DNA from: Bacteroidia bacterium
GTDB lineage: Bacteria; Bacteroidota; Bacteroidia; J057; JADKCL01
Length of the DNA stretch: 64,000 nt
Reading direction: 5' to 3'
NCBI GenBank assembly: GCA_020635905.1
Contig: JACJYV010000007.1
Span: forward strand, 372,001-436,000
Part shown: positions 44,657 to 54,454 of the stretch, piece after piece
Layout of the letters: every line of letters begins with the position of its first letter
How positions within the stretch are numbered: the stretch's first letter is position 1
Notes under the pieces: generated by a model
Database searches by the model: none
The model's input: only the letters and a program-made list of their open reading frames with translations
Told to the model about the DNA's origin: nothing
Translations under genes and position numbers: made by a program

Positions 44657-45457
44657 TCAATGGCAGGGAACCTGCCTTTCGGCCACCCAAAGGGTAATGC
44701 GTTGTTCCGCAAAATTGACCACCACGGGCAGGTCGGTCACGGTCGATTCGTAGGAAAGCAATCCCTGGTTTTGAAAGCCTTTGAACAGCCTCAGTTCGAT
44801 CTGGTTGTCGCGGAAAGGAAAGAAATTCAGGTAGCTTTCCGTCACTTCCTGGATTTGATCAAATGTAAATCCAGCATAAAGGTCGAAGCGAAAGAACCAA
44901 AGTGCAAAGGCAAAAGAGCCAATATTTCCGCTTGGGAAGCACTCGGCGTAACTTTGCGCCATACGCTTGCGGGCTTTGTGCGGAGCCGTCGGGTCCTGAA
45001 ACCGTTTTACAGCATACATCCCAACCTCGCGGGTGATGCGGCGTTTGAATTTCTCAGGATCATTCACCAGGGACATGAATTCGCCTTCATCCTCCACCTG
45101 AATGGCATGAAAATCGAGGCGCCATTCGTCACTCAAAACTTCTTCAAACATCGCATTTCTGAAGGCTTCATCCGCTGGCATGCCCAGGCTGTAGATGATG
45201 TCCCTGATTTTGTCTTCGCCCAACCCGTGAATGTGATCAAACTGGGAAAGCTGATCAAACCTGTTGCCCGGCAGGGAGGCGCGCCGCTCCAGAATGCGCT
45301 CTGCCACCACCTGGCCCAACACATATCCATGCCCATTGGCGGGATCATCCTTTAATAATCCAAGGGTCAGGTCGAGGTAGCTGTTGGCCTGGTTGAAAAA
45401 AGAAAAAATTCTGTTTTCAATCCATTTTTCAAGTTTAATCGCCGAAAAAGTTGTCAT
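44657..45457 (-). CDS. Unknown cytoplasmic protein
   Basis: A 266-residue protein I do not recognise. It has no signal peptide. A segment near residue 70 (FDHIHGLGEDKIRDIIYSLG) resembles a helix-hairpin-helix, but this is weak. The C-terminus (VVVNFAEQRITLWVAERQVPCH) is beta-rich. The sequence is acidic with many aromatic residues (FAFALWFFRFDLYAGF). Its neighbours give no clue. Confidence 0.6.
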   Translation of the reverse strand: MTTFSAIKLEKWIENRIFSFFNQANSYLDLTLGLLKDDPANGHGYVLGQVVAERILERRASLPGNRFDQLSQFDHIHGLGEDKIRDIIYSLGMPADEAFRNAMFEEVLSDEWRLDFHAIQVEDEGEFMSLVNDPEKFKRRITREVGMYAVKRFQDPTAPHKARKRMAQSYAECFPSGNIGSFAFALWFFRFDLYAGFTFDQIQEVTESYLNFFPFRDNQIELRLFKGFQNQGLLSYESTVTDLPVVVNFAEQRITLWVAERQVPCH

Positions 45458-45583
45458 AAATGTTAACTGTTTATGTTTTGATACTATTCAATTTACGCAG
45501 GGCTATTGACATCTTGTGTCCAGTGTATAAAATGATTTTTGGGATAGAAATACGGGTTAGGATGCGGGTTTTCAGCAACGAAA

Positions 45584-45606
45584 ACGGGCTGCCAAAGGCA
45601 GCCCGT
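45584..45606 (-). terminator. Rho-independent terminator
   Basis: A perfect 10-bp stem (ACGGGCTGCC / GGCAGCCCGT) with a three-base loop. Read on the minus strand it is followed by GTTTTCG. It lies 39 bases past the stop of the type IX-secreted protein gene. Confidence 0.85.
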
Positions 45607-45644
45607 AAGTTTGCTTGCGCTAATTTCAAGGTTCTTTTTTCAGG

Positions 45645-48600
45645 TTAGCGTTGTTTTGTGATGCGGAAATTTTGCGTGAGCTGATCCGCGGTTACCCGCA
45701 CCTGATACACCCCGTCCGTATAGTTTGCGAGGTTGAGGGGGAAGCTGTTGTTGCCGGCCTGCGCCTGGAATTTTTTGTTCAGCACCACCACGCCCAGGGA
45801 GGAAGTTACGGTCACTTCGAGCGGTCCTTCCTTTTCAGTTACAAAATCCAGGTTGAAAAGCCCGCTGGATGGGTTGGGGTAGAGGGTGAGGGAGTTGGCA
45901 GGGTCAGGATCTGAGGGCTGCCAGTTGGTTTTGCAGGCAGGATCCACATCAATGTTGAAATAGTCACAAACTTCGCAATTTGATGGTCCTGGTATTGCCC
46001 CGCAAACCATGTATAAACCCTCGAACGAACTGCAGTTATTTATGGTCAGGCTGGTTCCTGAATTTAGAAACTGGGGGGTGCCTGATGCTGTGATGAAATA
46101 CCAGTTAAAGATCTGACCTGCCACGGGTGTTACTGAAAAGTTACAGGCTCCCGTATAGCTTGCACAAATCGCCATTCCCTGTACATCGTCCACGGTCGGT
46201 GTATACACAACCACAAATTGAGGCGCCGAGGTATAATTGCCCATCACCAAAGTAACTGAATAGGTCCCTGCCGCACCGTAGGTATGAGTTGGATTGGGTA
46301 AATAAGACTGCGTGCCATCCCCAAAATTCCAGTAAAATTTCTTGGTGCATGCCGGAATGCCACTTACAAAATTAACGGGCTCACCCACACAAACGGGGGA
46401 ATTGAAGGTAAATGAGGGCGAGGTAACGCTACAGGGTGTGTTTACCAGAATTCCAGAAGTAATGGTGGGATGGTCGTCATCAGAATCGAGGAGAATTCGG
46501 TCAATTTCCAGATCTGAATTGAGGGCATACACGCGAAGCAGGTATTTCCCTTCCCTCCAACCCGTTTGGGTGAAATCATAGAAAATGCGGTTACCCAAAT
46601 CGTTGGTACCGTACCATTCCCAAATCCCGGGAGAATTATTGATACAGTCGATTTGATCTTCCTGAAGCAGATTGATACTGAATCCTGTAGCACAATCATC
46701 AGCAACCTGATACAGTCTGATAACCATGCTGGTGGGGACGTTTTTGGTTCGGGCCCGAACTTTGACAAACATCCTTTCCTGATCCTCAGGACTGATGGTG
46801 TTTTCGAGGTCGCGGATGTTGAAGTGATAATCTGCATAGGGCGCTTCATCGTCAATTGGATCGTAGCAAGACCCGGTTGGACCACTTGCAACTTCCAAAA
46901 AGGTGGTAAAATCAGAATAATCCCCAAAAACTGCGTTGGTTGGAGTCTGGGTTTTGCGGCCAAAGGAAGCTGGATTTACCGCAGAGGTTACAATCTGATC
47001 ATAAACTTCAGCTTCCAGATCGATGTCAGAAGACCAGTAAACCGGGTGAGAATACTCATGCCAGCGATCCAATTGATAAAAGACCGGATTGGCCGTATTC
47101 AGATAATCAAACATGTAAGTACTTCCGTGTCCGCGAATTTCAAAGGTTAGGCGGATGGGATTTCCATTCGCATCCAGAATGGGGGAAGGGGTGGGGCAGT
47201 TATTATCCACCAGGTCAATGGAAACCATTTCATGGGTATTGCCCAGATTATAGTTATTTACCCGCTCGATCGCGCCCGAAATCAGGAACTGGTTGGTTGG
47301 ATTGGCTTCCGTTCCCCCTCTTCTGGCCATGATCACATGATTGGTCGAACTTCCCCCAGATACGGGAATTGAGAGGAAACGGTAGGTTGGAGGAGTGGTT
47401 GCACAATTGGTGGTGGGATTGTGATAGTTTCCTCTGAGAAGGTGGCTGTTTCGGAAAAAGTCTTCGTTTTTGCTAAGGATGGCTTGAGCATAGGAAGGTG
47501 TAAGCAATTGCCAAATGGTATTTTCAGCTTCGAACATGCGAAATGTGCCTGTCACCCCCGGCAGATCGGGGATGCAAAGGGTGTTTGGGGCTGCAACGGC
47601 ACAAAAATCAAGGGGCGTGGTACGATTATTACTCCAGAAAGCATGATAGTATTCTGCCCCCAAAATTCCGAAGCACTTCAGCAGCCCCAGATATTGACCC
47701 GGCCGAAGCATTCCCCATTCCGTTGAATTGAAGTCGTTTCCTGCGGTTCCGTCATTGGGGCCGGGTGAAACAAAAGGCGCGTAGAATTCATCTCCCGCCT
47801 CGATTTCCCAGAACCTGCCCTCAGAAATATCGCTGAATCCCGTTTGGGAGCCGAATGCTCCATTTCCCCAATGGCAGGCCGCATCGGGATAAAAATAGGG
47901 CGTTGCATAGCGAAGTGGGCCAAAAGGGTGCTGGAAATCCAGATTAACTTCCCTGGCCCGGTTATAACGCCAGTGGGTGTATTGAAAATGACCACCAACG
48001 TTATACCAGGAAAAGGAGGGATTTGAAGAAAATAAAGGGGCAGGCATCCCATTCAGCAAGGCATCACGGTAGGCAGATCTGAAACCTTCCTTCCTGAGCG
48101 AGGCATAATCATCAGGATCAGGGGTTGCAGAATAGGGAGCAAAATAATCAGCATTCATTTGAGGGTCCATAGTTATGGCATTGATAAACGGAATGGATCC
48201 GGCACAAAGAGGATTTTCCCGAAAATTTCTTGTTGCTGGGCGTATTTCTCCGTTTTCACCAATAAAATCGATTCCCCTGTTGCCAATCATTGCTGAAAGA
48301 GCCAGTATCTGATTATTTTCCAGTTCCCCGTCCACTCCTGCCCAGGCAGGATCTGCTGCAAAATCCATTTGAGGGGTGCATTGCACAATGTTGCTTGCAT
48401 CCTGAAAATAGTTATCATCAGGGAGGTCATTTCGTTGGAAATATGGATTGGGGCTGGGCGCAAGGGGAGATGGAAGGGTTGGAAGGGAAAAGCCAAGGGT
48501 ATTGACAAAAAGGTCGGGGTTCACTCCCGCCCAATTACTCACTGCCGCCACTGGACATTCCGTGCTGTTTGCAAGGTCAACATTCAATTCCAGAAACCCG

Positions 48601-49856
48601 GTGGTGGTTGAAAAATCCCCAATGCCTCCAGAGGTATTGGGTCTCACCCAGGCACCTACGTTATTGGTAAGCAGGATAGAGTAATTATATTCCAAAACCA
48701 AATCTTCCTGAACATTAACCATTTCCTGAGCAGTAATACCAGTGCCATTCCAGGCGATCCAGGGAAAATTGCGAATGAGTTCGTGACTAAAATTGTAACG
48801 TGCGCCAGGAAGGACTGAAATTAACTCGTCAGGATTACTGAGTGGACCCGGGGTAAGGGGCTCCCAATAAAATTCCAGGGGGTCAAGGTTCCCAAGATTT
48901 CCAGTTTGAACAGGGGCTGGAGCACAGGCAATGGTACCAGGTGGGTCAAGAACCATATCCAGAGGGCCGGGAGCCTGAGTTATCATGTGGTTCCAGTGTT
49001 TCCAGGCAAATTCACATCCTCGTCCGTCATAGTCCACATCAACGGGAATCAGATGGATTTCGTCCACCTCTCCGTAAAAGCGGGAGGCCAGGGTTGGGTA
49101 ACTGAATTTTAAAGGTTGTACAGTGGGACAACTTGCACCATTGCACCCTGCGAGGGTGAAAGGTGGAGCATGGCCATTGACATTTCCTGATATTACTTCC
49201 TCGAAATCAGAACCGGGGAAGATTCCATCCACAAATACCGCAATTCGAAAGGGTCTGGCAGGGCTGGAAACGGGGTCACCCACGTTGAGGGTTACCAAAA
49301 TATGGTGCCAGTTTCCGTCTGTATAATAGTCGTAAGTGGAGCGATCCATTTGATTGCAGTCAAAAGGAATCGAGAAATTATGCAAAAATCCGTTCGGGGT
49401 TGAACTGTCAATCAGACGGGTTTGAATGGTAATTCCCGTGCTGCTGATCGCGAAGAGAAATGGCCCACCAGCCTGAGAAAGATGAATTCCCTGAATGTAT
49501 TGGGGATGGGTTCTGAACATAAATTCATAAGTCAATTCGCGATCCGCATAGAATCCGCAATTTTCCTGAACCCCCATGTTAAAATTGTTATTGTCCATGA
49601 TCAGGGCCTGATTGCCGGGAAATCTGGGAGTAAGCTGGTTAACCCAGGGTGAGAGCGTGCCAGCATAAGCTCCACTTGAGACCATGGGAGTGGCTCCGTC
49701 AAAATCAAATGATAGCATGGGCTGCAGGTTCAGGGTAGCCCCGGGCGTCTGTGGACCCGATGGTATTGGAATTGTGAGGCAGGGAAATTGCCCCATCCCA
49801 CTCACCCAGCTTCCAAGCAGGGCAATAAGGCAAATTAGTTGAATCAGTTTTTTCAT
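45645..49856 (-). CDS. Large type IX-secreted protein (LamG-like, PKD, sorting domain)
   Basis: A 1,403-residue protein with a signal peptide (LIQLICLIALLGSWVSGMGQ). Residues about 80-290 look like a LamG/concanavalin domain (YADRELTYEFMFRTHPQY, DGNWHHILVTLNVG). A long middle region has no family I know. Residues about 1150-1230 are a PKD domain (CTKKFYWNFGDGTQSY, then PTHTYGAAGTYSVTLVMGN). The last 80 residues (LTLYPNPSSGLFNLDF, ANYTDGVYQVRV, NFRITKQR) are a type A C-terminal sorting domain for the type IX system. It is probably anchored to, or released from, the cell surface. The biological role is unknown. Confidence 0.88.
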   Translation of the reverse strand: MKKLIQLICLIALLGSWVSGMGQFPCLTIPIPSGPQTPGATLNLQPMLSFDFDGATPMVSSGAYAGTLSPWVNQLTPRFPGNQALIMDNNNFNMGVQENCGFYADRELTYEFMFRTHPQYIQGIHLSQAGGPFLFAISSTGITIQTRLIDSSTPNGFLHNFSIPFDCNQMDRSTYDYYTDGNWHHILVTLNVGDPVSSPARPFRIAVFVDGIFPGSDFEEVISGNVNGHAPPFTLAGCNGASCPTVQPLKFSYPTLASRFYGEVDEIHLIPVDVDYDGRGCEFAWKHWNHMITQAPGPLDMVLDPPGTIACAPAPVQTGNLGNLDPLEFYWEPLTPGPLSNPDELISVLPGARYNFSHELIRNFPWIAWNGTGITAQEMVNVQEDLVLEYNYSILLTNNVGAWVRPNTSGGIGDFSTTTGFLELNVDLANSTECPVAAVSNWAGVNPDLFVNTLGFSLPTLPSPLAPSPNPYFQRNDLPDDNYFQDASNIVQCTPQMDFAADPAWAGVDGELENNQILALSAMIGNRGIDFIGENGEIRPATRNFRENPLCAGSIPFINAITMDPQMNADYFAPYSATPDPDDYASLRKEGFRSAYRDALLNGMPAPLFSSNPSFSWYNVGGHFQYTHWRYNRAREVNLDFQHPFGPLRYATPYFYPDAACHWGNGAFGSQTGFSDISEGRFWEIEAGDEFYAPFVSPGPNDGTAGNDFNSTEWGMLRPGQYLGLLKCFGILGAEYYHAFWSNNRTTPLDFCAVAAPNTLCIPDLPGVTGTFRMFEAENTIWQLLTPSYAQAILSKNEDFFRNSHLLRGNYHNPTTNCATTPPTYRFLSIPVSGGSSTNHVIMARRGGTEANPTNQFLISGAIERVNNYNLGNTHEMVSIDLVDNNCPTPSPILDANGNPIRLTFEIRGHGSTYMFDYLNTANPVFYQLDRWHEYSHPVYWSSDIDLEAEVYDQIVTSAVNPASFGRKTQTPTNAVFGDYSDFTTFLEVASGPTGSCYDPIDDEAPYADYHFNIRDLENTISPEDQERMFVKVRARTKNVPTSMVIRLYQVADDCATGFSINLLQEDQIDCINNSPGIWEWYGTNDLGNRIFYDFTQTGWREGKYLLRVYALNSDLEIDRILLDSDDDHPTITSGILVNTPCSVTSPSFTFNSPVCVGEPVNFVSGIPACTKKFYWNFGDGTQSYLPNPTHTYGAAGTYSVTLVMGNYTSAPQFVVVYTPTVDDVQGMAICASYTGACNFSVTPVAGQIFNWYFITASGTPQFLNSGTSLTINNCSSFEGLYMVCGAIPGPSNCEVCDYFNIDVDPACKTNWQPSDPDPANSLTLYPNPSSGLFNLDFVTEKEGPLEVTVTSSLGVVVLNKKFQAQAGNNSFPLNLANYTDGVYQVRVTADQLTQNFRITKQR

Positions 49857-50037
49857 TGAATTGTTTCGATTTTAAAAGTTTGTTTGGGTCAACAAGGTTT
49901 TGAATGAAAAGTCGAAACAGGCTTATGGCGGCCATACGGCCAACTAATTTTCACGAATGCACGAATTTCCTGCACGAATTCGGGCAGGAATTGCACTAAA
50001 TTTTTAAGGAAATGCAGATTAAACAGGGTGAGGTTTC

Positions 50038-52689
50038 CTAACTGCGGTCGCCGGGCTCCTGGCCCAGGGCTTTGACCAGCTCTTCCTTGTAAGATCCGCC
50101 AATCGGGATTTCCTCCCGGCCAATGGTCATGAAATTTCCCTGGACTTTTTCGATTTTGTCGAGTGCCACGATGTAGCTGCGGTGCACCCGGATAAAGCGA
50201 CCTTCGTTGCCCAGTTTTTCCAGGATGCTTTGCATGGTGGATAGCACCAGGTGGCGGGCGCCAACGGTCTGGATGCGGATGTAATGCCCTTCTGATTTGA
50301 TCCAGAGAATTTCATGGAGATTTACCTTGACCAACAACCCGTCCACTTTCACAAAGATGAATTTTCCCGCTTCGCGGGGGAGAATGACTGGCTTTTTCTC
50401 AGCTTCGGGCTGAACCAGCAAATTATTCAGCTTTTTGCGGTCCACTTTGAGCACCCCGCTTCGCCAGGCCATGAATCCCAATCCACTGGCCAACAAGCTC
50501 AAAAGGGCGAAAAACCACCAGCTTTGGTACCAGGGGGCCTCTATTCTGAACTTTATGGTGCGCAAAGGCGACTGCAAATCACTGTCGCGGATAAAAGCCC
50601 TGGCTTCAAAGGTATAATTGCCCGGGGGCAAAAAATCAAAGTTAAGTTCGTTGCGCGAGGTAATTTGCCAGCTCGTATCCTGACCTGAAAGGCGGTAACG
50701 AAAGGCAAGGCGGGCTGCATGGGCATAGCTGATCCCGCTCAAATGGATGCTCAGAGTGTGTTTTCCAGGTGGGATTGTATTTAATTTTTCCCCAGGCTGA
50801 AACTTTTGACCATCCAGGGCGCAGGTATTGATTTCCAACCCAGGGGCAATGCGGGCCTTGCCAATACGGTCTTCCTCAAATACAATCAGGCCACTTTCCG
50901 TGGCCGCCAGAACCAGATGACCGTCCGTCAGGACGTCCATGACCTTGGAGGAGGCCAGGCCATCTTCTTTGGAAAAGGTACGGATCAGCGGCCTGCCGCC
51001 CAATCCGTCAGGAAAGCTGATTTGACTGAGCCCCTTGTCCGTTCCAACCCAAACCCGCTTTTGGTCGTCGATCTTGAGGGTATGGCAATTATTCCCCAAC
51101 AATCCCTCCTTTGGATTGATCCAGACCAGGGTGTCGGGATTCAGGCAATAAATTCCCCATCCCGAGGTTCCCACCCAAATTTCGTCGCTGTTTCTGAGTG
51201 CCATGCAGGCGATTCGCCGCCTGAAAACCGGGTTTCCATCCAGCCGTTCAATGTTCAGGTCCAGATCGCTGTGGTACAATCCTTCCGTGGTACCAAAGTA
51301 ATATTTTCGGGTCGCAGGGACGTATAGAGCGCAATTGGTGGGTAATTCAAACAAAGGAGGCTGGATATCCTTGGTGGAATTGGACTGATTTCGAATCAGG
51401 GTATCAGGGTTAACGTGGTAGATGCCGCGGTTGCCAGCCCAAATGATGCCGTTTTCGGGTCCGTCCAGGATGACTTTTGCTCCCAGGGGGTAAAGTCTTT
51501 TTTCATTTTGGCGGTTGTATTCCTGGGTGTAGTGGTCTGAAGTGATCAGAATCTTGCCGTTATTCTGAAAGCAGATTTCATTGACCGCCTCTCCATACCC
51601 TGTTTTGGGAAATTTTTCTGTAAACGAATTTCTGTTCTCCAAAATTCCCCAGGCCCCACCCCGAAATCCAAGGTAGATTTCCCCCTGAGGACTTTTGCGG
51701 GTGCAGGTGACTTCCTCCCGGGGAAAGCCAGGCAGGTTATTCAGCAGAATCACATCCTTGTCTGTGGCCATGAACAAGCCTTCTGAAAGGGTTGAAAACC
51801 AAAGGTTTCCTTCCCGGTCATAAATCGTGGAGCTGACCGCCTGCCCCGCCAGATACCTGCCTCCAGGCCGCAGTTCACGGCTTTTGCCCTCCATGGCAAA
51901 AATCCCGTCGAAAGTGCCTACCCACAATTCATTTGGATTGGGAAAGCCTATGAAAATGATGTTGGTGGGGAATTTCCAAAGGGGGGACAGGCTGCCGAGG
52001 GGAAACAGATTGGATTGTACGGAGGAATATCCATTGCCGTCTTCGGCCAGAACGATGCGGCCCGCCCTTTGTTCGGGAATGTTGCTTTCAGACCACTTTC
52101 GGGTTTTAAGAGAGAGGTTGCCGAAATAGGATTTTGCTTCCATTTCTCCCTGCTTATTTGGTTGAAATCCAACCACATTTCTGATTTCGCGGCCATCCAC
52201 CCGGGTTATTTTCTCCACCATATGAGTTTCCAGATTGATCCTGACCAGGCCCGGCCCTATGTTGGCGATCCAGAGGTTGCCGTCTTCGTCCTGGGCATAG
52301 GCCGTGATGTAGTCGCTGCTTCCTGCCCCGGCCAGCAGAGGAAAATTATCCTGATTGAAAAGGGTGTCGTGAAAATAGAAACAGGGGTCACCATTATTGG
52401 TGCGAAACCAGATTCTTCCCTGAAGATCCTCAAACATGCCAAAGATGTCGTTGTCGCTCAGGCCGTTGAGAGTGGTAAAGTTGGTGAATTCCCGCCCGTC
52501 AAAGCGGCTGACCCCGGCCGAACTGCCGGCCCAGATATAGCCCTTCGAGTCCTGAAAGACACAGTAGAGATTATTGCTGATCAGGCCATCGTCCGAGGTG
52601 AAATGACGGTAAACGGGCTCCTGCCCCAGGCAAACGGGGGCATAGAGGAGCAGCAAAATCAAAATTCGAAATACAGGCAAAGGTATCAC
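50038..52689 (-). CDS. Propeller sensor / LytTR one-component regulator
   Basis: An 883-residue protein. A signal peptide is followed by repeated two-component-regulator propeller blades (GLISNNLYCVFQDSKGYIWA, LQGRIWFRTNNGDP, EIWVGTSGWGIY, KRVWVGTDKGLSQISF) to about residue 650. A Y_Y_Y domain, a single membrane helix (WWFFALLSLLASGLGFMAW), and a C-terminal LytTR DNA-binding domain (VNLHEILWIKSEGHYIRI, FIRVHRSYIVALDKIEKVQG) complete it. There is no kinase or receiver domain, so it links a periplasmic signal straight to DNA binding from the membrane. The start is GTG at 52689. The target is unknown; the gene divergent from it encodes a YcxB-like protein. Confidence 0.9.
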   Translation of the reverse strand: MIPLPVFRILILLLLYAPVCLGQEPVYRHFTSDDGLISNNLYCVFQDSKGYIWAGSSAGVSRFDGREFTNFTTLNGLSDNDIFGMFEDLQGRIWFRTNNGDPCFYFHDTLFNQDNFPLLAGAGSSDYITAYAQDEDGNLWIANIGPGLVRINLETHMVEKITRVDGREIRNVVGFQPNKQGEMEAKSYFGNLSLKTRKWSESNIPEQRAGRIVLAEDGNGYSSVQSNLFPLGSLSPLWKFPTNIIFIGFPNPNELWVGTFDGIFAMEGKSRELRPGGRYLAGQAVSSTIYDREGNLWFSTLSEGLFMATDKDVILLNNLPGFPREEVTCTRKSPQGEIYLGFRGGAWGILENRNSFTEKFPKTGYGEAVNEICFQNNGKILITSDHYTQEYNRQNEKRLYPLGAKVILDGPENGIIWAGNRGIYHVNPDTLIRNQSNSTKDIQPPLFELPTNCALYVPATRKYYFGTTEGLYHSDLDLNIERLDGNPVFRRRIACMALRNSDEIWVGTSGWGIYCLNPDTLVWINPKEGLLGNNCHTLKIDDQKRVWVGTDKGLSQISFPDGLGGRPLIRTFSKEDGLASSKVMDVLTDGHLVLAATESGLIVFEEDRIGKARIAPGLEINTCALDGQKFQPGEKLNTIPPGKHTLSIHLSGISYAHAARLAFRYRLSGQDTSWQITSRNELNFDFLPPGNYTFEARAFIRDSDLQSPLRTIKFRIEAPWYQSWWFFALLSLLASGLGFMAWRSGVLKVDRKKLNNLLVQPEAEKKPVILPREAGKFIFVKVDGLLVKVNLHEILWIKSEGHYIRIQTVGARHLVLSTMQSILEKLGNEGRFIRVHRSYIVALDKIEKVQGNFMTIGREEIPIGGSYKEELVKALGQEPGDRS

Positions 52690-52865
52690 GTTTCAGCAGG
52701 TTAAAAATAGCAACAAACAGGCCAATTTTGCAGTATTCAAGGGGCATTTTTTGAAAAAGCTGGTTCTCAGGGGTAATTATTTTTCGCAGAATTTCCCGCT
52801 TTAGCAGTCAATTACACAGGGATGAAAGCCGCGCCTTTTCCATTCCTGAATTTGATCCTTTTAGT

Positions 52866-52873
52866 TAATTTTG
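52866..52873 (+). promoter_or_regulatory. Bacteroidota-type -7 box TAATTTTG
   Basis: TAATTTTG matches TAnnTTTG exactly and ends four bases before the ATG of the YcxB-like gene, so the transcript is probably leaderless or nearly so. The same geometry is seen at 24022-24029. Confidence 0.55.
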
Positions 52874-52877
52874 CGCT

Positions 52878-53399
52878 ATGACCCTGAAATACAAACTCAG
52901 TCCGCAAGATTATATCGAATTCAACTGGTACATCCATTGGTCCAGACCCGAGCGGGCGGTAATGCGTACAATTTTTCGGGCGGCGCCCTTTGTGTTGGTG
53001 CTGTTGATCATTTTGTTTTCCCAGCTTTCAGATCCGGAATTTGGTCCCAGGGAGATTCTGTTCCTGATTCCCGCGGTAGCATTTTCCTTTTTTGGACCCA
53101 AATACATGAAATGGCGCATGTCGCGCACCATTCTGAAGAAGGTGGAGGATGGCGGCTACGTCGGGCATTTGGGTGAGCGGGAATTGCAGCTTTCGGGTGA
53201 GGGAGTACGGCTCGTGACCGAAAAGTCTGACGATCAGGTGAGTTGGGCTGGTTTTCGTCACTGGCATGAGGCAGAGAAATATATTTTCATGTTTCTGGGT
53301 AAAAATCAGGCGCTGATGGTGCCAAAAAAGGCTTTTTCCTCTGCCGAACTTTCTGAACTGACCCAGTTATTGCAGGAGCATATCCAACCCAAAAACTGA
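52878..53399 (+). CDS. YcxB-like membrane protein
   Basis: A 173-residue protein with two adjacent membrane helices (FVLVLLIILFSQL and ILFLIPAVAFSFFGP, about residues 37-75). They are followed by a YcxB-like cytoplasmic domain: ELQLSGEGVRLVTEKSDDQV, then SWAGFRHWHEAEKYIFMF, and a last segment MVPKKAFSSAELSELTQLL. YcxB-family proteins are common but of unknown function. It is followed 30 bases later by another membrane protein gene. Confidence 0.82.
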   Translation: MTLKYKLSPQDYIEFNWYIHWSRPERAVMRTIFRAAPFVLVLLIILFSQLSDPEFGPREILFLIPAVAFSFFGPKYMKWRMSRTILKKVEDGGYVGHLGERELQLSGEGVRLVTEKSDDQVSWAGFRHWHEAEKYIFMFLGKNQALMVPKKAFSSAELSELTQLLQEHIQPKN

Positions 53400-53429
53400 T
53401 TTTCAGGGATAATTAATTAGATTCGCCCC

Positions 53430-54053
53430 ATGGAAGCCACGCAATCTCCATCCTTCTTCAAGAAATACGGGAAACTCCTGTTTTATGCCTCTTTGGTCCT
53501 GTTTTTGGGACTGGGAATTTTCATCAAGCTGTACAATCTCACTTACTGGGAGCCTTTTGTGGCCCTCAGCTTTTGCGGGACCATGGGGCTTTTGCTGGAT
53601 TTCGCCTGGCGAAATCGCAAGTCGTTGTATGCCATTCCGGCCGTATTACTTTGCGCAGAGCTGCTGGGGATTATCTTCAAAAACCTCTCCCGCCGCGATG
53701 TGGCTGCCATTTTATTTAATCTGAGCAGTGCAGTTTATCCCCTGGTTGGGCTCCTTTTCCTGGCTAAGGCAGGAAAAGTGTGGAGCCAATATCGCTCTGC
53801 GGCCTGGAAGCTGGCCGTGCTCGGCTTCCTTTGCATTTTGGGAGCGGTGTGGGAGTACCGCATGTATCTTCCCGAAGCCGCCTTTGGCTGGATTCGCTAC
53901 AACCTGATTTATCTGGGAATTTTTGCCATGCTTTTGCTGATTGATTTTACCGAAAAACTGGACACGAAAGGGATGGCTTTCGAGCAGGGGATTCTGCGGG
54001 TTGGATTACTGGTGATCACAGTCAAATATTTCATGGATTTTGTCTTTGTTTGA
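53430..54053 (+). CDS. Six-TM membrane protein of unknown function
   Basis: A 207-residue protein with about six predicted membrane helices (LLFYASLVLFLGLGIFI, FVALSFCGTMGLLLDFA, AIPAVLLCAELLGIIF, YPLVGLLFLAKAG, LAVLGFLCILGAVW, LGIFAMLLLIDF). No family is recognised and no catalytic motif is visible. It is probably co-transcribed with the YcxB-like gene. Confidence 0.7.
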   Translation: MEATQSPSFFKKYGKLLFYASLVLFLGLGIFIKLYNLTYWEPFVALSFCGTMGLLLDFAWRNRKSLYAIPAVLLCAELLGIIFKNLSRRDVAAILFNLSSAVYPLVGLLFLAKAGKVWSQYRSAAWKLAVLGFLCILGAVWEYRMYLPEAAFGWIRYNLIYLGIFAMLLLIDFTEKLDTKGMAFEQGILRVGLLVITVKYFMDFVFV

Positions 54054-54101
54054 GGCTTTTGGAGACGGTTTTTTGGGTTGAGTCTCTTCGTAATCTGGCT
54101 G

Positions 54102-54387
54102 AATAACCCCCTCTTTATTACAAAAATACTTAGAAATAACCCCCGCTTCGTTACAAGAATTGGTAATATTAACCCTCTCTTTGTTACAAAAAAGAAGTTA
54201 AATAACCCCCGCTTCGTTACAAATATTATCCAGGATAACCCCCGCTTCGTTACAAGAATTGGTAATATTAACCCCCTCTTTGTTACAAGAAATACTGAAA
54301 ATAACCTACTCTTTATTACAAATTTTCTTAAAAATAACCCCCTCTTTGTTACAAAAACTTGGAAAAATAACCCCCGCTTTGTTACAA
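54102..54387. repeat. Nine-copy 33-bp direct repeat array upstream of an ATPase gene
   Basis: A 22-bp core, AATAACCCCCKCTTYGTTACAA, occurs nine times at exactly 33-bp intervals, separated by 11-base spacers. Core variants alternate between CGCTTCG and CTCTTTG types. The spacer GAATTGGTAAT occurs twice, after copies 2 and 5, so copies 2-4 and 5-7 look like a duplicated three-unit block. Because 33 is 11 codons, several frames stay open through the array on both strands, giving an apparent NNPLFVTK repeat peptide. The array ends 67 bases before the ATG of the AAA/DUF4143 gene. Confidence 0.9.
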
Positions 54388-54454
54388 AATTTCGAAATAA
54401 TCCCGATATTTGAGGCGTAATCAGACAACGGAATTTGCTGGAAATACCATCAGA

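Noticed and set aside
54102..54387. Possible CRISPR array
   Set aside because: Spacers are only 11 bases, some are identical, the cores vary, and there are no cas genes nearby.
54078..54413. A 111-codon frame with repeated NNPLFVTK on the plus strand, and a 260-codon frame on the other strand
   Set aside because: Both stay open because the DNA repeat is 33 bases long. Neither has a recognisable domain. I list the array as a DNA repeat and keep the peptide only as an alternative in the findings.
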